Shown piece by piece: positions 19,911 through 23,672 of a stretch of 23,672 bases of DNA; the stretch's first letter is position 1; each line of letters begins with the position of its first letter. A program made the position numbers and the translations under genes. This DNA is from Methanocorpusculum sp. Lineage in GTDB: Archaea > Halobacteriota > Methanomicrobia > Methanomicrobiales > Methanocorpusculaceae. Where the stretch lies: NCBI GenBank assembly GCA_029987245.1, contig DALTWG010000027.1, positions 1 through 23,672 on the forward strand, written 5' to 3'. The notes beneath the pieces are model-generated. The model ran no database searches, was not told the DNA's origin, and was given only the letters and a program-made list of their open reading frames with translations.

Positions 19911-22061
19911 TTATGAGGAATTACAACTCTTTACTAAGACTTCCTGATTTTCGTCACCGGGTTTTGCGGCATGCCACATTTCCACCGCCGCTGAAACCAG
20001 CGGCTCAAACTCATCAGAGAATACCGGTTTCATCTCTGAAGCCATCCACTCGGGAAGCCCGGGCTTGAAAGCAGGCGCACAATAGCGCCTGTCGCCTAAA
20101 ACAAGGACGCCTGTATCCTCGCGGGTTCTCAGACACCGTCCGAGCGCCTGCACGGCTTTGTTCATTGCCGGAAGGTAATAACCGATAAACATCCCTTCTG
20201 ATTTGCCGTATCTGGCAGTAAACCAGGCATTCACCCGTTTCTGATAGGAATCGATAAGCCCGAGCGGCAGCCCTAAAACCATGACGCCGTTGAGCATTTC
20301 TCCTTTGAAATCCAGGCCTTCGTACCATTTCGCCCCGCATACGCCAAAGAGCATTCCCTCTCCGCCGTTTTTTGGAAGCGCCATAAATTCGCGGATAAGG
20401 CGGGCGGCTTTTGCATCATCGCCCTGGGGTTCGGAAAAAATCTTTTTACGGCGGCTGACGTCGTCGAGAACTGCCATCAGATACCGGTCGCGCATGGCAT
20501 AGGAGGTGAAAAACACGCCGACATTTCCCGGAATGCGGGAGAAGTTTTTGATATAGGTAATTCCCGCACTGACATTTTCCGGGGTGCTGCGCCTCGCATA
20601 CTCAGAGGAAAAATCGGCGGTTTTCAGGACAAGCCGGTTTTCTTTGGGAAATGCGTTGGGTGCGGAGTGCAAAACGACGCGATCTGAGTCGCTGAAATAG
20701 TAGCGTTTGTAGGATGCTAAGGGAAAAAGTGTTCCGCTGCAAAGCACCGCGGCGCTGTACTGGTGCACAAAGGAGGATATGTATTCGCCGGGGTCAAGCA
20801 CGCGCTTTTCAAAGGTAATTTTGTTCGTGGATGCGTCTTTGTTCAGGTACACGTAATACGGCTCGCCGGGCTGTATCATAGCTAAATCCATGACAAAATT
20901 GTACGCAGTATAGAGCGGAAACTCGGCGTAGTCGTGCTGTTCCAGAAGGTCTATCATCAAATCGCTGCTCGCGGCAAGGAGGTCGGTTATGTTTCCCTGC
21001 CAGGCATTTCCTTCCGCCATGTGCGATAAGAATGCCTGTGTATTGATGTCGTCGGGGTTGAGCCAGTCGGGGAGAGGGTTTTTCTTTCGGGATTCGGGGC
21101 TGTCATAGAGCCGTGCGTCAAATGCCCGGCGCAGTGTTTCAAGCATGCGCCAGAGGGCGTCTGTTCCGGGTATGGGTATGTCGGGGCGGCAAAGGTCTTT
21201 GAGTTCCTGTTCGGCAAGGTCAAGTGTCCTTTCGGCTATTTTTCTGCCGTAGATGGATTTGACGATTTCGCCGGCGTTGTGGGCTTCGTCAAGGAGGAGG
21301 CAGAGGTCTTTTGGTTCGCGGTCGAGGTTTTTCAAAAGGGTTGCTTCGATGTCGGCGCGCAGGAGGTAATGATAGTTGAGGATGACGACCCGGGCTTCTT
21401 TGAGGGAGTCCCACATGAGTTTGTGGGGGCAGTAGCCGCCGCAGAAGTCTTTGATTTTTTCGGGGCGGATGACGATGGTTAAAAGGTCGTTTATTTTTGT
21501 GTCGGCGGGGGTGTTGTTTGTGTGGAAACCGCGGTAGGAAGCGAGGATGTTTGCGTAGTAGGGGCATATGCGGATTTTTCCGGTTTTTGTCTGGCGGTCG
21601 AGTTCTTCTTTGTATTCGGGCCAGGCAAGGGGGCTGGTGTCCGCGAAGTCAGTGTCGGTTTTTTCTTCGCGGCGTTTTTTGTACATGGCAAGAAAGAGGC
21701 TGTCGGTCCGGTCGCGGACGCGTTTGCATTTGTTGTAGATGTTGTCTTTGGTTTCGTCAAAGAGGGGGCAGATTTTTGATTTGCCGTAGATGTAGGAGAA
21801 TTTGAGGTCGGGGGCTTTTTCGCTGCGGATTTTCTGGAGTTCGTTTAGGAAGATGTCGAGTTGCGAATTTGAGCGGACGGCGACAATGATTTTTTTCTTT
21901 TCGCAGGCGCCGAGGATTGCACATATGAGGCTGGATTTGCCGCTTCCGGTGGGGGCGTCAACCATGAGGATTTTGTTTTGGGTGACGGCATTGGCTGCGG
22001 CGGTGAGCATTTCTTTCTGGTGGGGGCGGTAGGCAGGGTAGGGGAAGTAGGGTGTGTCCAT
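19911..22061 (-). CDS. XPD/Rad3/DinG-type superfamily 2 helicase
   Basis: A 716-residue helicase from the chosen ATG at 22061. It has a Q-like YRPHQKEML (11-19), Walker A DAPTGSGKSS (35-44), DEAH box LLLDEAHNAGEIV (256-268), motif V-like GLDFKGEMLNGVMVLGLPLG and motif VI QALGRCLRTREDTGVLVLGDRRY. The Fe-S region has Cys98, Cys112, Cys166, Cys207 and Cys211. It contains an insert of some 90 residues between Cys112 and Cys207, so which four cysteines bind the cluster is uncertain. It would unwind DNA 5'-3' in repair. A longer start at 22220 would add 53 poorly coding residues and run over the TATA box at 22091-22100, so I reject it. The 5' half has very skewed base use. Confidence 0.9.
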   Translation of the reverse strand: MDTPYFPYPAYRPHQKEMLTAAANAVTQNKILMVDAPTGSGKSSLICAILGACEKKKIIVAVRSNSQLDIFLNELQKIRSEKAPDLKFSYIYGKSKICPLFDETKDNIYNKCKRVRDRTDSLFLAMYKKRREEKTDTDFADTSPLAWPEYKEELDRQTKTGKIRICPYYANILASYRGFHTNNTPADTKINDLLTIVIRPEKIKDFCGGYCPHKLMWDSLKEARVVILNYHYLLRADIEATLLKNLDREPKDLCLLLDEAHNAGEIVKSIYGRKIAERTLDLAEQELKDLCRPDIPIPGTDALWRMLETLRRAFDARLYDSPESRKKNPLPDWLNPDDINTQAFLSHMAEGNAWQGNITDLLAASSDLMIDLLEQHDYAEFPLYTAYNFVMDLAMIQPGEPYYVYLNKDASTNKITFEKRVLDPGEYISSFVHQYSAAVLCSGTLFPLASYKRYYFSDSDRVVLHSAPNAFPKENRLVLKTADFSSEYARRSTPENVSAGITYIKNFSRIPGNVGVFFTSYAMRDRYLMAVLDDVSRRKKIFSEPQGDDAKAARLIREFMALPKNGGEGMLFGVCGAKWYEGLDFKGEMLNGVMVLGLPLGLIDSYQKRVNAWFTARYGKSEGMFIGYYLPAMNKAVQALGRCLRTREDTGVLVLGDRRYCAPAFKPGLPEWMASEMKPVFSDEFEPLVSAAVEMWHAAKPGDENQEVLVKSCNSS

Positions 22062-22090
22062 TGTTTTGGTATCTATTTGTTTGGTTTGCG

Positions 22091-22101
22091 GAGATATAAA
22101 A
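22091..22101 (-). promoter_or_regulatory. TATA box of the helicase gene
   Basis: The minus strand reads TCTTTTATATCTC, a good archaeal BRE/TATA element, centred about 36 nt before the ATG at 22061. It predicts a leader of roughly 10 nt and supports the shorter start. Confidence 0.65.
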
Positions 22102-22154
22102 GAGAGGGAAAGCGGGGGTTTGGCTGTAGCTTTTGCTGGAGCGGAGGAAATATA

Positions 22155-22186
22155 GTTACCGATCTGAATGCGCCGGAGCCGGTAAC
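22155..22186 (-). terminator. Hairpin and T-run after the surface protein gene
   Basis: GTTACCG (22155-22161) pairs with CGGTAAC (22180-22186) around an 18-nt loop. On the minus strand it follows the T-run CTTCTTTTTTCC (about 22190-22201), which comes right after the stop codon at 22205. Probably the end of the surface protein transcript before the helicase promoter. Confidence 0.45.
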
Positions 22187-22204
22187 TGAGGAAAAAAGAA
22201 GGAT

Positions 22205-23671
22205 TTATTTTCTTCTGCAAATCGCCGCCGCCACCATCGCGCCGGCAATCACCCCGGCCAGCGGCGCCGGGCTCTTTGCAGCCTCCGTCGCCGCCGCTGT
22301 CGCGACTTTCGTCGCGGCGGCGGTCGGCAGAGCGGTCTGCTCTGCGACAACAGGCGCCGCAGTCTGCTGCACCGCGGGTGCAGCAGTCGGCGCCGCAGAT
22401 GCCGCAGTCGCCGAAACAATCGCCTTATCTTCCGTTGCGCCGCTCTCCGGTTTGAACACGAATGTGTCCACGCCGCCGGTCGGGGTGTAGTAGGCTGTAT
22501 ACTGCCAGTTGCCGTTCTTCTCACCGGAGTAGACCGTCTGTAAAGGCGTCATGGTGCCGTTTGCATCGACCTGGTACATCTTAAAGTCATGGTCGCCCCA
22601 GCCCCAGATTCCGGCCTGGTAACCGGCTACCTGGACCTGCAGCGTACCGGCGGCGCCGGCACCGCCAACGGTGCTTACGGTGAACTTGTAGCTGCTGGAT
22701 TTGTCGGTCGGCCAGTTGGAGACGTCTTTGGTGGCATCGCGGCCGTAGTCGCCGATAACGCCTTTGTCAACGGTTGCCTTGACAAAGATTTCCGCGGGTT
22801 TGCCGCCGGAGGAGGAGGAGGTCACCGGGGTGTCCTTGGTGTAGGAAACTGCATAATAGGAGAATTTGTCTGCGTAGACGAAGATGCCGTTATCTTCTGC
22901 GGAGAAGGTGCCGTCCGTGTGGTCTGCGCTGCTGTTGACCGGGTCAAATGCCTTTATCTCGCCATCATGGATACGGTGAACTGCAAGGCCGGAAAGGTCT
23001 TTCGCATTCTTCAGCGGGATGTAAATTTCCAGAGGTGTGGAAAGTTCGCTGTGGCTTACCTCGTCTTCGTCAATGAGCAGAAGCACTTCGATGGAAAGCG
23101 GTGTGATTTCCGCTTTGGGATTAACTTCTTTGACGTAATCTATCAGTTTGGCAAGGTCTTCGTCCGGGTTGGATGTACTCTTTTGTTCGACGATAAGTTT
23201 CAGTTCGACGCTCTTGCCCGGGTTGCCGGTGCTTATTGTTTCAGCTTCGGTGTCAAGTTCTCCCACAGAAACGGCCGGGGTGCTCTGTCCATTTATTTCA
23301 AGTTCGGATTTTACATCCGCTGCCGGTATTTTGATTACTTTGCCGGTGTCGCTTCCGTGTAAGGTGTTTGCGATGATGGTGACGATTTTTCCGTCACATT
23401 CGGCAATGATGTCATAAACATTTTTCTCAACGTCTTCAAAGAGGAATGTTCCAGTGGTGCAGTCTGTGGATTTGATTTCTTTGGTTCCGTACATCAGTTT
23501 AAGGTGGACGGTCTTTCCATCTGCATTTTCGATGGTGCCGGAGATGTAGATGCCTTCGGCTCCGGTCCACTTTGCATAGAGGGTTGTGTCAGCGGTTACG
23601 GTGTCAGTTGTGAAGGTCCATGCGGTGGTTAATTCTTCGTCGCTGTACCACTTGTCAAAGGTATAGCCCGT
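22205..23671 (-). CDS. Cell-surface protein, C-terminal part (InlB-type repeat, C-terminal membrane anchor)
   Basis: The frame is open to the window edge, so only the last 488 residues are seen. It begins in an InlB/Listeria-Bacteroides-type repeat (GYTFDKWYSDEEL then TTLYAKWTG). A beta-rich region follows (LKLIVEQKS, LEIYIPLKNAKDLSGLAVHRIHDGEIKAF, DKFSYYAVSY). After a Ser/Gly stretch comes a second domain with GYQAGIWGWGDHDFKMYQV and NWQYTAYYTPTGGVDTFVF. A Thr/Ala/Pro-rich linker of about 60 residues leads to SPAPLAGVIAGAMVAAAICRRK: a short hydrophobic helix and a basic tail. This layout is that of an exported adhesin-like protein held by its C-terminus, possibly glycosylated on the linker. 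An internal Met at 23494 is not the true start. The ligand is unknown. Confidence 0.85.
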   Translation of the reverse strand, partial: TGYTFDKWYSDEELTTAWTFTTDTVTADTTLYAKWTGAEGIYISGTIENADGKTVHLKLMYGTKEIKSTDCTTGTFLFEDVEKNVYDIIAECDGKIVTIIANTLHGSDTGKVIKIPAADVKSELEINGQSTPAVSVGELDTEAETISTGNPGKSVELKLIVEQKSTSNPDEDLAKLIDYVKEVNPKAEITPLSIEVLLLIDEDEVSHSELSTPLEIYIPLKNAKDLSGLAVHRIHDGEIKAFDPVNSSADHTDGTFSAEDNGIFVYADKFSYYAVSYTKDTPVTSSSSGGKPAEIFVKATVDKGVIGDYGRDATKDVSNWPTDKSSSYKFTVSTVGGAGAAGTLQVQVAGYQAGIWGWGDHDFKMYQVDANGTMTPLQTVYSGEKNGNWQYTAYYTPTGGVDTFVFKPESGATEDKAIVSATAASAAPTAAPAVQQTAAPVVAEQTALPTAAATKVATAAATEAAKSPAPLAGVIAGAMVAAAICRRK

Positions 23672-23672
23672 T

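Noticed and set aside
20987..21805. Several overlapping long frames on both strands, some Cys/Gly- or Pro/Arg-rich
   Set aside because: They are shadows produced by the strong base asymmetry of the helicase coding sequence.
22062..22220. Longer start of the helicase
   Set aside because: The added 53 residues have no helicase similarity and include a good TATA box.
22249..23362. Plus-strand frames opposite the surface protein, including one of 257 codons
   Set aside because: They are antisense to a clear secreted-protein frame with recognisable repeats and anchor, and have no family features.

Overview
This window looks like a chromosomal segment of a methanogenic archaeon of the order Methanomicrobiales, with Methanocorpusculum the closest guess. 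The archaeal assignment rests on several gene families. These are the archaeal start of the shikimate pathway (ADH synthase plus dehydroquinate synthase II), a GHMP-type shikimate kinase, an AglJ-like dolichol-phosphate glycosyltransferase, an archaeal Thg1, a short PRC-barrel protein, an XPD-type helicase and a Cmi4-like double-HTH protein. Several genes also have TATA-type promoters and few have Shine-Dalgarno sites, and no CCA is encoded after the complete tRNA. The genus is inference; no search was run.

Layout, left: a tRNA-Glu cut by the window edge and ilvE lie on the minus strand. Divergent to them is a plus-strand operon of a lipoprotein FKBP, a cytosolic SlyD-like FKBP and a MoaD/ThiS/SAMP-like ubiquitin fold protein. 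The minus strand then carries a DUF4143-type AAA ATPase, an MFS exporter, endonuclease III, tRNA-Pro(UGG) and a tandemly duplicated CBS-ParB-like protein. Three 23-bp palindromes at an exact 33-bp pitch precede the ATPase and surround its likely TATA box.

Middle: a plus-strand membrane-anchored protein resembles a degenerate SlyD-type FKBP. It converges on a glycosyltransferase-argG pair across a gap that holds a large inverted repeat. ArgG carries an unusual histone-H1-like Lys/Ala tail and has a perfect 19-bp palindrome in its leader. Divergent from argG is the centrepiece, a seven-gene plus-strand operon with ATGA or longer overlaps: aroA', aroB', a fused aroD-aroE, archaeal aroK, aroA, aroC and chorismate mutase. 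Its gene order is the same as the reaction order from ADH synthesis to prephenate.

Right: thg1 and a PRC-barrel gene (minus), a GNAT acetyltransferase (plus), the Cmi4-like double-HTH protein, an XPD/Rad3 helicase and the C-terminal 488 residues of a large surface protein (all minus). The surface protein has an InlB-type repeat, a Thr/Ala/Pro-rich linker and a C-terminal membrane anchor. The minus-strand gene for the Cmi4-like protein is followed by a row of T-tracts that looks like an archaeal terminator.

Most of the window is housekeeping. The parts I would look at first are the phased palindromes at the DUF4143 ATPase, the pathway-colinear aro operon with its DHQ dehydratase-shikimate dehydrogenase fusion, the ArgG tail and its palindrome, the duplicated CBS-ParB protein, and the 9-bp-unit inverted repeat near 8.4 kb. 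I saw no CRISPR array, insertion sequence or phage gene.
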